DNA of 19,612 bases from JAFTYO01 sp045611785 (GTDB lineage Bacteria; Pseudomonadota; Alphaproteobacteria; RF32; CAG-239), in the NCBI GenBank assembly GCA_045611785.1, contig JAZKXV010000003.1, positions 1 through 19,612 of the forward strand, written 5' to 3'. The stretch's first letter is position 1; the number at the start of each line of letters is the position of its first letter. Made by a program: the position numbers and the translations under genes. This document shows positions 11,771-19,612 of the stretch, in pieces. The notes under the pieces are model-generated. The model was not told the origin of the DNA, made no database searches, and was given only the letters and a program-made list of their open reading frames with translations.

Positions 11771-14032
11771 ATGATTCAAAGAATACCAATGTTGCCAAAA
11801 TGGTGTTTGACTAATAAATATCCAGCATTCTATGATACAGAATCAAAAGATACATTAGAACAAACCGCCAGACTATATGGGGCAATGCAATCATTGATAG
11901 AGGATTACAACAAATTTGCAGATGAAGTAAACACAACTATTAAAAATTATTGTAATGATCTAGATGCAGACCAAGAATGTTTTAAGGCAGAAATAACAAA
12001 AATCGCACATGATTATATTGCTATGCTAGATGAAAAATTAAAATTACAAGACCAAGAAATACAAGAAGGAATTATGTATATAAAAGAAAACTTAGAAGAA
12101 GGCGTAAAAGATGTAATTAACCAAATGAAAGAATCGGGAGAACTTGAAAATGCAATAGTAGATGCTTTTGATGGTTTAGGTGGTAGAGTTATAAATTTAG
12201 AAAATGAATATAACCAATTATCTATTCAAATAACAACTTTAGAAAATGCCCCACGATATTATTCTTATAATACATTAGAAGAAATGAAAGCAGATAGTAA
12301 TTTAGTTTCAGGTGATATTGTAAAAACTATTGGTTATTACGAGGCAAATGATGGTGGAGGAGCAACCTATAAAATAAGAACTAAAATAGTAACAGATGAG
12401 GAAAATGGAGTAATACATTTTATCGGAGATACATTAGTTGCGGAATTAATTATTGAAAACAATAGAATTAATATCAAACAATTAGGAGCAAAAAATCAGG
12501 ATAAAACAAACGCAAAATATGACATAAAACCATATATACAAAAATACTTAAATTTATTAACTACAAAACAAAATCGAGTTACTTTATATATACCATCTGG
12601 AGTTTGGTATTGTTCAGCACTTGAAATATTGAATCAATATGGATTTAGTATAGAGGGTGACAATCCATCATGGCAATCATACGCATCTGGAGGAACAACA
12701 ATATGTAGTTATGAAGATAATCAAAGTTATATTTTTAAAGTAGGAAGTTCAAGCCAAATGGTTAACAATTTTTCTATTAAAAATATTACATTCTCATCTG
12801 GAGATTTTGTGTATTATGAAAATGGAAATAATTTCAGAGTTCCAGATACTAATACAAAAAATATAGATACCGCATTGAATTTATATTATGCAGGATTCGG
12901 AATTTTCGAAAATCTAGCATTTAACCATATTATCGGCAAGGTATTATCGTTTACATCTAGCTGGGAAATGAGATTCGATAAATTATTAATCAGTAATTGT
13001 TCTAATATCAATGATTGCTTAATCGATTTTAGACCGATAGATACATCATTAAACGCAGATGCAAATATTTCAAATATTGAGATATTAGAATTAAATGTTG
13101 AGGCAATAAACGGAAATATTATAAAAACGCAAGTAGGATGCAACTTAATTGATAGTGTAATTAATAATTTCCATTTTGAACCATTTACCTGTAATTTAGA
13201 AAACTGTACACAACATGAATTAAATGATGGAGAATTTGATGCAAATTCAGTAAAACATTTAAGTCTATTTGATATCAATGGAGATTGTGCTCTAGTTGTT
13301 AACAATATAATTTTAAACAATATAGCATATAGGTATATAAAACAAAATGGAATCCAATATATTTACGATACTATTTATAACATTACTAATACAAGTAAAT
13401 ATGCAGAGTTCCGTTCACAAGTGGACAATATAATAATACAAGGCATGAAAAAGACATTAAATATATTATTACAAGAAACAGAAGAAAATACCGTAAAAGC
13501 ATCATCACTATTCTGTTTGAATAATATTTCAAACACATCTCCTTATAGTTGTATTTTTAATGTAAAATATTTTCCAACAATAATAAATAGAGCAATTTTA
13601 AGAACTACTAGAAACTTAATGAGAAGTTTAATGAATAATTGTTTTAATGCTTTTTGTGATTTTACAAGAAATGCAGACAACGATTCAAGAAGATTTTTAT
13701 ATTATGATGCAGATGTAATAAATGACAGTATGTTGGCAGTAAAACCGATAGCAACAGCCACAGGAATTTTTTGCAATAGTTCAATAAGCGGTTCTAAATT
13801 AAATATAAGAGCAAAAATAGAAAACGGAAAAACATATAAACTAAAAATATATACCCCATCATATTCCGCAGGACTAGAAACGGAATTAGTAGGAACGGGG
13901 AAATATAAAACATATGAAATAGACCTAACAACTGTTAGAAATAGTTTCAAAGATAATCCAAGTTGCATCATGTATTCAGGAAGTAATACAGAAGATATGG
14001 ATGTAAGTTTAGACTATTTTTATTTTGAATAG
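11771..14032 (+). CDS. Beta-helix fibre/appendage protein 1
   Basis: The product has 753 residues. Its first 60 (RIPMLPKWCLTNKYPAFYDT onward) look like a virion anchor. A coiled coil (about 60-160) follows, ending in MKESGELENAIVDAFDGL. Then comes DGGGATYKI, common at the entry of fibre domains, and a long Asn/Ile-rich region from about 230 with INIKQLGAK and VTLYIPSGVWYCS, typical of pectate-lyase-like beta helices. The last 120 residues may be a carbohydrate-binding domain. It probably binds or degrades a host surface glycan. In phi29 the head-fibre gene (8.5) sits here and the appendage (gp12) further down, so head or tail location is open. ATG 11771 has AGAAAGGAAGG upstream. Confidence 0.8.
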   Translation: MIQRIPMLPKWCLTNKYPAFYDTESKDTLEQTARLYGAMQSLIEDYNKFADEVNTTIKNYCNDLDADQECFKAEITKIAHDYIAMLDEKLKLQDQEIQEGIMYIKENLEEGVKDVINQMKESGELENAIVDAFDGLGGRVINLENEYNQLSIQITTLENAPRYYSYNTLEEMKADSNLVSGDIVKTIGYYEANDGGGATYKIRTKIVTDEENGVIHFIGDTLVAELIIENNRINIKQLGAKNQDKTNAKYDIKPYIQKYLNLLTTKQNRVTLYIPSGVWYCSALEILNQYGFSIEGDNPSWQSYASGGTTICSYEDNQSYIFKVGSSSQMVNNFSIKNITFSSGDFVYYENGNNFRVPDTNTKNIDTALNLYYAGFGIFENLAFNHIIGKVLSFTSSWEMRFDKLLISNCSNINDCLIDFRPIDTSLNADANISNIEILELNVEAINGNIIKTQVGCNLIDSVINNFHFEPFTCNLENCTQHELNDGEFDANSVKHLSLFDINGDCALVVNNIILNNIAYRYIKQNGIQYIYDTIYNITNTSKYAEFRSQVDNIIIQGMKKTLNILLQETEENTVKASSLFCLNNISNTSPYSCIFNVKYFPTIINRAILRTTRNLMRSLMNNCFNAFCDFTRNADNDSRRFLYYDADVINDSMLAVKPIATATGIFCNSSISGSKLNIRAKIENGKTYKLKIYTPSYSAGLETELVGTGKYKTYEIDLTTVRNSFKDNPSCIMYSGSNTEDMDVSLDYFYFE

Positions 14033-14047
14033 AAAAGGAGATAAAAA

Positions 14048-15578
14048 ATGAGTTTTTGTGAAAATTTATGTGGAGATGGTGGAATGCCATCATCTCCAAA
14101 TGATATAAAAATATTATTATTACAAATAAAAAGCAGACTAAAAGAGTTAGAAACATCAACAGAAAAAAAGCTATTATGTCATGACCGGAAAAATAGCAGA
14201 ACTATGTAAATACATAAAAGATAATCTATCAAATTCAATCCGTTGCTTATTAGCTAATATGGAGGAAAGCGGAGACTTAGAGAAAATTATTGCAGATGTT
14301 GTCATGCAACTAATGAATGAAAATAAAATCAACATAGAAGTATTTGGGGCAAAAGGGGATGGATTTTTCGATAATACAGAAATATTCAAAACCGCCATCA
14401 AATATTGTACTGAAAACAATTTCACTCTATCAAGTAGGGGTGGAATATATGTGATTAGTGAAGACTTAACATTCAATACATGTAATGTGGATTTCAATGG
14501 CGGAACAATCAAGTCAAATGCAAATAAAATTACAGTAACAAACGAAAAACACGCTTGGAATTATGGAGGTACAGATATCAATGTATTTAAAAATGCAAAA
14601 TTACATGATACAAACCTAATCGCAGAATCGCCAGCAGTTATTGTTGAAAACCTAGAATGTATAGATTGGCATGAAACAGCAATCACAGTAAATCAGGTTC
14701 TATACGTTGATAATATCGTATATTCAAATGATAGGGCAGACAAAAACACAGTAAGCATTGCTATCAATATATCAGATAAGCAAATATCAAGATTGCATGG
14801 AAAAGGCGGATTCACTGGAATTGTTATCAATGCACAAAATACAGTTATTAAAGATACTCAATTATGGCTATCTAATAAAAACAAAGTAGATGGTACATTG
14901 GATGGAAGTAAGTTCATCCATGTAAAATCAGGTACAGGGTTAGTATTTGATAATTGCGTATCAGATACCTATCAATATGCAACATATTTCGAACAAGACT
15001 TTATAAATGCAATCATGAACAATTTTCAAGTTATCAATAACAATGTTTTATATAGAGATTGTAACATGTACCTAATAAATAAATATGAACCGATTATCGG
15101 AAATGTATTGATCCGAATGACAAACATGGCAACAGATAATATTAAATTCTATATTGGTTCGCCTTGTAAGTTAAAAATACGTTATTTTGATGGAACACCA
15201 GAAGACCCAACTATTTTATATAACAGTACAATAAAATCATTATGCAAAGATGAAAACGGAAATTCATTAGCAGATAAAATAGAACTGGGTGCAGGTTCAA
15301 TTATAAGAATTGATGAAGGTAAACTATATGCGAGCATCAAAATCAATTTTCCAGAAACGTGCTGCAAAACAGTTGTAATAGATACATCAAAAATGAGTGG
15401 AATTAAAAACGTAAATGGCGAGGCATTTATCCCAATGAACTCATTATATAACAACACAGATGCAATACATGGATTGGGGAACGTTTCAAAATGGGGAGAT
15501 AATCGACTTGCTATTTCAAACTGGGAATCAGGCTGGATAAAATCCGTGGCATTCACAGTTGAATTTGATTTAGACTAA
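14048..15578 (+). CDS. Beta-helix fibre/appendage protein 2, frameshifted in a poly-A run
   Basis: From ATG 14181 an open frame of 465 residues runs to 15578: coiled coil, MEESGDLEKIIADVV (like the first fibre), then INIEVFGAKGDGFFDNTEIF, the classic entry of pectate-lyase-type beta helices, and an Asn-rich helix domain. ATG 14181 has no ribosome-binding site. A strong AAAGGAG serves ATG 14048, whose frame encodes a Cys/Gly-rich start and a helix but stops at 14209. Removing one A from the A7 run at 14163-14169 joins the frames through EKSYYVMTGKIAEL into about 509 residues. Both fibre proteins share the short ESG(E/D)LE anchor motif and are probably paralogues. The break may be a sequencing error, decay, or a switchable tract. 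Confidence 0.75.
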
Positions 15579-15591
15579 CAGGAGGTTATAA

Positions 15592-17238
15592 ATGGCAAAT
15601 GTGAACATGACAACGGCATATTTATTGAATGTGCCGTTGGAGAATGATTATAAAAATACCTTGTATTTCACAAGTAAAGAAAAACAAGAAGAATATTTCC
15701 AAAGCCGAATGGTTAGGACATATCACAATTTCTCATATCAAAGAAAAGATATCCCGGTACGATTGCCAACAGTAGACAGTAATGGACTTGTATCAGAGTA
15801 TGATGATTTAATCAATTCAGGTGTAAATTACATCATGTATAAAAATAGTTATTATACAGATAAATGGTTCTATGCATTCATAACTGATATCAAATATGTA
15901 TCAGATGGAATTGTTGAAATAGAAATTGAAACAGATGTTATTCAAACATGGCTATTTGATTTCAGGGTCAAATCCTCTTTTGTTGAAAGGGAACATGTAT
16001 CAGATGATACAATCGGAAAACACACCATAGAGGAAGGATTGGAAACAGGCGAATATACGAACCTGTCTTGCGAGGAAATTCCATATGGAACGGAAACAAG
16101 CGAAAATCCAGAAGTAATTAATCTTAGTGATTATTTCATTATTGTTGCTACTACACACGATGGAGAAGAAAAAGTAACAGGCGGAATGTATGGCGGGTGT
16201 TATAGTGGCTTGAAGTATATGGCTTTTATGGATAGAAATTATCCAGCAGTAAATGAATTTTTACTAAATTTAGCGAAAAAAGAAGGGGCGGCGGATGCAG
16301 TTTTTTCAGTTTTCTTAGCACCTAGATTTATTGTAGAACATTTAATCGATGAAAACGGAGAATTAAAAAATGGGATGTATGATTCGGCTAGTAGGGATCT
16401 GGAGTATAGTAAACCATATGATCATATAGATGGATACCAACCAATGAACAACAAACTTTTTGCGTATCCGTACAATTTTTTGATGATATCTAATAATGCA
16501 GGTTCTTGTTGTGTATATAGATATGAGGACTTTTTGGAGAATAACAAAATGGAATTTGCATTGCATGGTGTACTATGTCCAGGTTGTTCAACAAAACTAG
16601 TTCCAAAAAATTATAAAGGGATTGAGAAAAATTATGAAGAAGGAATAAACGGTGCAAAATTCCCAATCTGTAATTGGAACACGGATGTATATTTGAATTG
16701 GCTAACTCAAAATGCAGTTAATATCCCAATTTCAATAGCACAAAGCACATTGCAAATGGCAGGAGGAATTGGAATGATGGCAACAGGAGGAGGAGCGTTG
16801 GCAGGTGCCGGCAGTATAGCAAGTGGAGGGTTAGGGATAGCCCAAACATTAGGAGAAATACGCAAACAGTTAATGGCACCACCACAGGCAGAAGGTAATA
16901 TAAATAGTGGCGATGTCATGTATGGAATTAATAACTTAAAAATGACAATGTACAACAGGTGTATAAAATCAGAAATGGCTCGTATAATCGACCAATATTT
17001 CCATATGTTCGGTTATAAGGTAAATAGAGTCAAAGTACCAAATAAAGCCCATAGAAGTCGTTTTTGGTACACCAAAACAATTGATGTAAATATTGATGGG
17101 GCAATTCCAAATAAGGATATCCAAAAAATAAAAGATTGCTATAACAAGGGAATCACTTATTGGAGAAGTGCAACCGAAATACAAGATTATTCATTAACAA
17201 ATGAAATTGCAATAACAGATAGAGCAATAACAGATTAG
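15592..17238 (+). CDS. Tail knob protein (phi29 gp9-like)
   Basis: This 548-residue protein aligns with phi29 gp9 (599 residues) at both ends: NVPLENDYKNTLYFTS, NYIMYKN...KWFYAFIT, DVIQTWLFDF and FVEREHV near the N-terminus; YFHMFGYKVNRVK and GITYWRS near the C-terminus. A Gly/Ala-rich hydrophobic stretch around residues 385-420 corresponds to the long loops that block the tail lumen and insert into the host membrane to form the DNA channel. It forms the distal tube of the tail. ATG 15592 follows AGGAGG seven bases upstream. The portal gene starts ten bases after its stop. Confidence 0.95.
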   Translation: MANVNMTTAYLLNVPLENDYKNTLYFTSKEKQEEYFQSRMVRTYHNFSYQRKDIPVRLPTVDSNGLVSEYDDLINSGVNYIMYKNSYYTDKWFYAFITDIKYVSDGIVEIEIETDVIQTWLFDFRVKSSFVEREHVSDDTIGKHTIEEGLETGEYTNLSCEEIPYGTETSENPEVINLSDYFIIVATTHDGEEKVTGGMYGGCYSGLKYMAFMDRNYPAVNEFLLNLAKKEGAADAVFSVFLAPRFIVEHLIDENGELKNGMYDSASRDLEYSKPYDHIDGYQPMNNKLFAYPYNFLMISNNAGSCCVYRYEDFLENNKMEFALHGVLCPGCSTKLVPKNYKGIEKNYEEGINGAKFPICNWNTDVYLNWLTQNAVNIPISIAQSTLQMAGGIGMMATGGGALAGAGSIASGGLGIAQTLGEIRKQLMAPPQAEGNINSGDVMYGINNLKMTMYNRCIKSEMARIIDQYFHMFGYKVNRVKVPNKAHRSRFWYTKTIDVNIDGAIPNKDIQKIKDCYNKGITYWRSATEIQDYSLTNEIAITDRAITD

Positions 17239-17248
17239 GAGGGAGAAA

Positions 17249-18154
17249 ATGGGAAATTTTACAGTAAGAAAAATGAGCACCCTTAGTGAATTGATTAACG
17301 ATTATACATATACATTTTATTATGATGAATTGATGCTAATGGCTAGAAGTGTTTTCAAGTGGAACAACTTACCGAATGGAATCAATGAGGAATGGATTGA
17401 AAGGTTTTTATATGAAGAAGGCAAATGCGTATTTTTCAGAGATAAATATAAAGGGCTTATGGTTGCAAAATGCGGAGACAATGGCAAAAGCAATGTATAT
17501 GATGAGCCAACTATAATAAGACCAATCGCAACGAATTATATCGGTCCAACATTAGAAAATAATGTGAACTGTATATTGATTAAAAACAATGACATTTCAA
17601 AACCAACATATCCAACAATTCAAATGTACAGCTGGAGACTAGCAGAAATATCAAGGACAATCGATATCAATATACAAGCCATGAAAACACCTGTATTGAT
17701 TAAGTGCAGCGATAAACAAAAATTATCATTGAAACAAGTATATAAACAATGGGATGGATATGAACCATTGATATTTGGAGACAAAGCCCTTGAACTTGAT
17801 AAATTCGATGTATTAAAAGCAGATGCCCCAATTGTATTTGATAAACTACAAATACAAAAACACGCTATATGGAACGAGGCAATGACAACATTGGGCATTA
17901 ACAATGCAAACATGGATAAAAGAGAAAGGCTTGTTGATGATGAGGTACAAGCAAACAACGAACAAATAGAAATGAGTGCTCAAGTAATGTTACGAGCCCG
18001 TGAGAGAGCTTGTGAGCTTATCAATGAAATGTTTGGAACAAATATATCAGTTGAACTTAGAAAGCCTGAAATCGAATTTATGGAAGAATCAGAAGGCAAT
18101 CAGAACCATCCGAACGATTCAGAGGGTTCTGGAAAAGAAGAAAGGGGGGCATAA
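17249..18154 (+). CDS. Portal / upper collar connector (phi29 gp10-like)
   Basis: The 301-residue length matches phi29 gp10 (309). Conserved stretches include WNNLPNGINEEWIE, RTIDINIQAMKTPVLIKC, YKQWDGYEPLIFG, VLKADAPIV and IWNEAMTTLGINNANMDKRERL. Twelve copies would form the ring at the unique vertex through which the ATPase pumps DNA and to which the tail attaches. The last 40 residues are acidic, Ser/Gly/Asn-rich and probably disordered. AGGAGG precedes ATG 17249. The stop and the lower-collar start are one base apart. Confidence 0.96.
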   Translation: MGNFTVRKMSTLSELINDYTYTFYYDELMLMARSVFKWNNLPNGINEEWIERFLYEEGKCVFFRDKYKGLMVAKCGDNGKSNVYDEPTIIRPIATNYIGPTLENNVNCILIKNNDISKPTYPTIQMYSWRLAEISRTIDINIQAMKTPVLIKCSDKQKLSLKQVYKQWDGYEPLIFGDKALELDKFDVLKADAPIVFDKLQIQKHAIWNEAMTTLGINNANMDKRERLVDDEVQANNEQIEMSAQVMLRARERACELINEMFGTNISVELRKPEIEFMEESEGNQNHPNDSEGSGKEERGA

Positions 18155-18155
18155 T

Positions 18156-18935
18156 ATGATAGCAAGATATACAGTAGTATTAAAAACATTACTAGATGAT
18201 GCAAATGTAAAGCCCCTAATTGATAAAGCATTATCAACCTATCCAATGTATGTACCAGCCAATCCGCAAAACTACTCGATCATTCCAACAAGGGAACAAC
18301 TAAACACTAAACTTTTGAATCATTACAAGTACAGAGAAATAGGTTTTGAAACAGTCGGAAGGTTCTTAGATGAGTTAGAGATGGCTATGAACGAAATCAT
18401 GCCTTATTATTATCAACTTTTCAAATCAGAGGACATTATGAATGCAATCGAAGACCCTTTTGGAAATGTTGATATAATAGAAACATTCGAGGAAGAAAGA
18501 GAAGGAAGTTCATCAGGTTCATCAAGTGGAACATCAAGCGGAGAAACAAGTTCAAATTCAAAAATGAACTCAAATGCACAAACAACAAATAATACTAAGA
18601 ATGTACATTCAAAAACGCCACAAAGCCAATTAGAAGTGCCAGCAGAAGAAATCGACACATTGACATATGCGGATGAGGTAAACTGGAATAGAGATGGCAA
18701 CCAATCAACAGGAGAAACAATAGATGAAAGCAGAGCAACAAGCGAGAGTTCAAATTCAGGAGAATCAAGTGCAGAAACAAGTGAGAAAGTAAGTCATACA
18801 TTTAAAAAGACCGGAAATCAGGGTGTAAATACATATGCACATGATATGAAAGAATTACGAGAAATATTTTTAAACATAGAACAAAAAATTATAAATGACC
18901 CAAGAATAAAAGAGTTGTTCATGCTAGTATATTAA
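18156..18935 (+). CDS. Lower collar protein (phi29 gp11-like)
   Basis: The 259-residue product follows the portal gene as gp11 does in phi29 (293 residues). The N-terminal half (about 1-115) is helical and basic. Residues about 118-225 are Ser/Thr/Asn/Glu-rich and low complexity (SSSGSSSGTSSG). The C-terminal helix ends in REIFLNIEQKIINDPRIKELFMLVY, like the end of gp11. It joins the portal to the tail knob. I chose ATG 18156 because AAAGGGGGG lies just upstream; an open extension to 18000 runs inside the portal gene in another frame and lacks a start signal. Confidence 0.9.
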   Translation: MIARYTVVLKTLLDDANVKPLIDKALSTYPMYVPANPQNYSIIPTREQLNTKLLNHYKYREIGFETVGRFLDELEMAMNEIMPYYYQLFKSEDIMNAIEDPFGNVDIIETFEEEREGSSSGSSSGTSSGETSSNSKMNSNAQTTNNTKNVHSKTPQSQLEVPAEEIDTLTYADEVNWNRDGNQSTGETIDESRATSESSNSGESSAETSEKVSHTFKKTGNQGVNTYAHDMKELREIFLNIEQKIINDPRIKELFMLVY

Positions 18936-18997
18936 AATTCAATTGAAAATCAATTTTAAGACATTTTAATAATTTAGTAATAAAGTTACATAGATAA

Positions 18998-19026
18998 GTT
19001 TATTAAAATTATTATAGTGGTAAAAT
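18998..19026 (+). promoter_or_regulatory. Possible promoter of the last small gene
   Basis: An extended -10 element, TGG plus TAAAAT (19018-19026), is clear. The -35 region (about 18998-19004) matches the consensus poorly. The start would be near 19033, 34 bases before ATG 19067. The surrounding 18936-19066 stretch otherwise holds only A+T-rich sequence with a weak AAAATT/AATTTT hairpin. Confidence 0.4.
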
Positions 19027-19066
19027 AATAATAGGTAGGATACAACTATATAAAGGAGTGGTCAGG

Positions 19067-19261
19067 ATGCTAACCATCAACATTACACCAAGCAACTTAG
19101 TATTTAAGGACCTAACAGATGAGTTACAGCAGGAAATCGAATCCAAGTTTGATTTAGAGTTTATCTTTAAAAAAGACAAGCCACACCTAGAAGGTACGCC
19201 AGAACAATTATTCAAAATTCTATATTTACTATCTACCACTTATGACATTGAACTAGTATAA
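19067..19261 (+). CDS. Small acidic protein at the right end, function unknown
   Basis: The 64-residue product starts at ATG 19067, with AAAGGAG eight bases upstream. A GTG at 19058 overlaps that site and is rejected. The sequence has a beta-type start (MLTINITPSNLVFKDL), a helix (DELQQEIESKF) and a second helix (PEQLFKILYLLSTTY), a compact alpha/beta fold. I recognise no family; the opening resembles in style the N-terminal domain of some phage helicases, but that is too weak to use. It stands alone between a probable promoter and a strong terminator, so it may be expressed apart from the structural genes. Confidence 0.7.
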   Translation: MLTINITPSNLVFKDLTDELQQEIESKFDLEFIFKKDKPHLEGTPEQLFKILYLLSTTYDIELV

Positions 19262-19264
19262 AGA

Positions 19265-19300
19265 AAAGAACCCGGATCATTGCAACCGGGTTCTTTCTTT
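19265..19300 (+). terminator. Strong terminator at the end of rightward transcription
   Basis: A perfect 11-pair stem (19265-19275 with 19286-19296) with CCCGG/CCGGG at its top and a ten-base loop is followed by a T-rich tail (CTTTT). It starts right after the last gene. The A-rich 5' flank makes it workable on the other strand too. Confidence 0.9.
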
Positions 19301-19360
19301 TGGTCATGGTCAGGAAATAGCAATCCAAACTAATTACTAACAAAATAAATTATAACAAGA

Positions 19361-19388
19361 AAAGCACCTAAAATCTAGGTGCTTTTTC
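19361..19388. terminator. Bidirectional terminator facing the right-end promoters
   Basis: AAAGCACCTA (19361-19370) pairs with TAGGTGCTTT (19376-19385) around AAATC, ten perfect pairs, with T-rich sequence on both sides depending on direction. It would stop leftward transcripts from the promoters at 19464-19492 and 19547-19575 before they reach the structural genes. Confidence 0.85.
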
Positions 19389-19457
19389 TCGTTGTTCTTA
19401 TATTACAAAAGGAACAAAAGAAGAAAACTCTTTTGAAACTCAACAAAAGATAAATTC
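19361..19457 (-). ncRNA. Possible short leftward RNA at the right end
   Basis: Leftward promoters at 19464-19492 and 19547-19575 point into the terminator at 19361, giving transcripts of about 100 and 180 nt. The region between them has no gene with a ribosome-binding site; the only open frame there is 18 codons long. Read leftward, CTTTTG pairs with CAAAAG, TTGTTC pairs with GAACAA, and the terminator hairpin follows. The product is unknown. It may be a right-end early RNA or simply an insulated remnant. Confidence 0.35.
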
Positions 19458-19463
19458 ATAGCA

Positions 19464-19492
19464 TTATTATCATATTATTACACAAATGTCAA
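19464..19492 (-). promoter_or_regulatory. Leftward promoter, right end, proximal
   Basis: On the minus strand TTGACA is perfect (19492-19487). The -10 is either TAATAA at 17 bases or GATAAT at 15 bases, so it is weaker than the distal one. Confidence 0.45.
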
Positions 19493-19546
19493 GAGGGATA
19501 TCAAATAAATTATAATATAGTTCAAAAGACACATTCTTCCAAATCA

Positions 19547-19575
19547 CTTATAACACTTTTAGAACTATTTGTCAA
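19547..19575 (-). promoter_or_regulatory. Leftward promoter, right end, distal
   Basis: On the minus strand TTGACA (19575-19570), 17 bases and TATAAG (19552-19547) make a near-consensus promoter directed inward from the right end. Phi29 also has leftward early promoters at its right end. The last 37 bases (19576-19612) show nothing else that I can identify. Confidence 0.65.
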
Positions 19576-19612
19576 TACAAAACAGACGCTCAAAGGGGAA
19601 TATCACACTCAG

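Noticed and set aside
12886..13320. Minus-strand open frame of 144 codons inside the first fibre gene
   Set aside because: It is a shadow of a convincing rightward gene, with no start signal or promoter on that strand.
18000..18155. Upstream extension of the lower collar gene
   Set aside because: This part overlaps the conserved portal gene in another frame, has no start signal, and a strong AAAGGGGGG site directs the start to 18156.
18500..18560. Ser/Gly codon repeats as a repeat element
   Set aside because: This is low-complexity coding sequence of the lower collar linker, not a DNA repeat with regular units.
18936..18980. AAAATT/AATTTT hairpin after the lower collar gene as a terminator
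   Set aside because: The stem is six A-T pairs without a following T run; too weak to call.
1..19612. tRNA genes, CRISPR arrays, insertion sequences, integrase or attachment sites
   Set aside because: I saw no cloverleaf with anticodon arm, no regularly spaced repeats, no transposase or recombinase motifs.

Overview
The window is almost the whole genome of a small, strictly lytic-looking podophage related to Bacillus phage phi29 (protein-primed, about 19-20 kb). Four observations support this. A 584-residue family B DNA polymerase has the YRGG linker and the KxY and YTDTDS motifs of the protein-primed group, and a roughly 270-residue basic protein sits directly upstream of it. The packaging ATPase is gp16-like. 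The structural set is scaffold, capsid with Ig-like tail, tail knob, portal and lower collar, and each resembles its phi29 counterpart. There is no integrase, large terminase or repressor of a temperate phage. The DNA is very A+T-rich, ribosome-binding sites are strong AGGAGG types, and promoters are near-consensus sigma-A types. One small gene carries the DNA-binding domain of the sporulation regulator Spo0A. The host is therefore probably a low-GC, spore-forming Firmicute (Clostridia-like).

Layout, left to right. Positions 1-267 hold the cut edge of a leftward promoter, then a rightward early promoter. Positions 268-3145 carry a small unknown gene, the putative terminal protein and the DNA polymerase. 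Positions 3146-3361 hold a promoter and a highly structured RNA ending in a U tract, whose fold resembles a packaging RNA. Positions 3362-6052 are a tightly packed string of small accessory genes; several are broken by single-base frameshifts. Positions 6069-7148 encode the packaging ATPase. Positions 7149-7791 are a control region: a small RNA with its own promoter and terminator, a leftward two-gene operon with a ribbon-helix-helix-type regulator, and a divergent rightward promoter. Positions 7792-10149 are the lysis and entry module: holin, glucosaminidase-LysM lysin and tail lysozyme-peptidase. Positions 10128-18935 hold scaffold, major capsid, two beta-helix fibre-type proteins, tail knob, portal and lower collar. 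A last small gene ends at a strong terminator, and the final 351 bases hold back-to-back terminators and leftward promoters.

The layout is not that of phi29. Nearly everything runs rightward. The ATPase, holin, lysin and tail-lysozyme genes precede the scaffold and capsid genes instead of following the collar genes.

The most notable points are these. The polymerase has lost key proofreading residues (Exo II and Exo III) and has an altered motif A. The 3185-3324 RNA has a three-way-junction fold. A Spo0A-type domain is carried by the phage. A perfect palindrome lies inside the promoter of the RHH-type operon. At least four frameshifts, three of them in poly-A runs, interrupt otherwise well-formed genes, including a fibre gene. 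All calls come from reading the sequence and from remembered family members; no database search was run.
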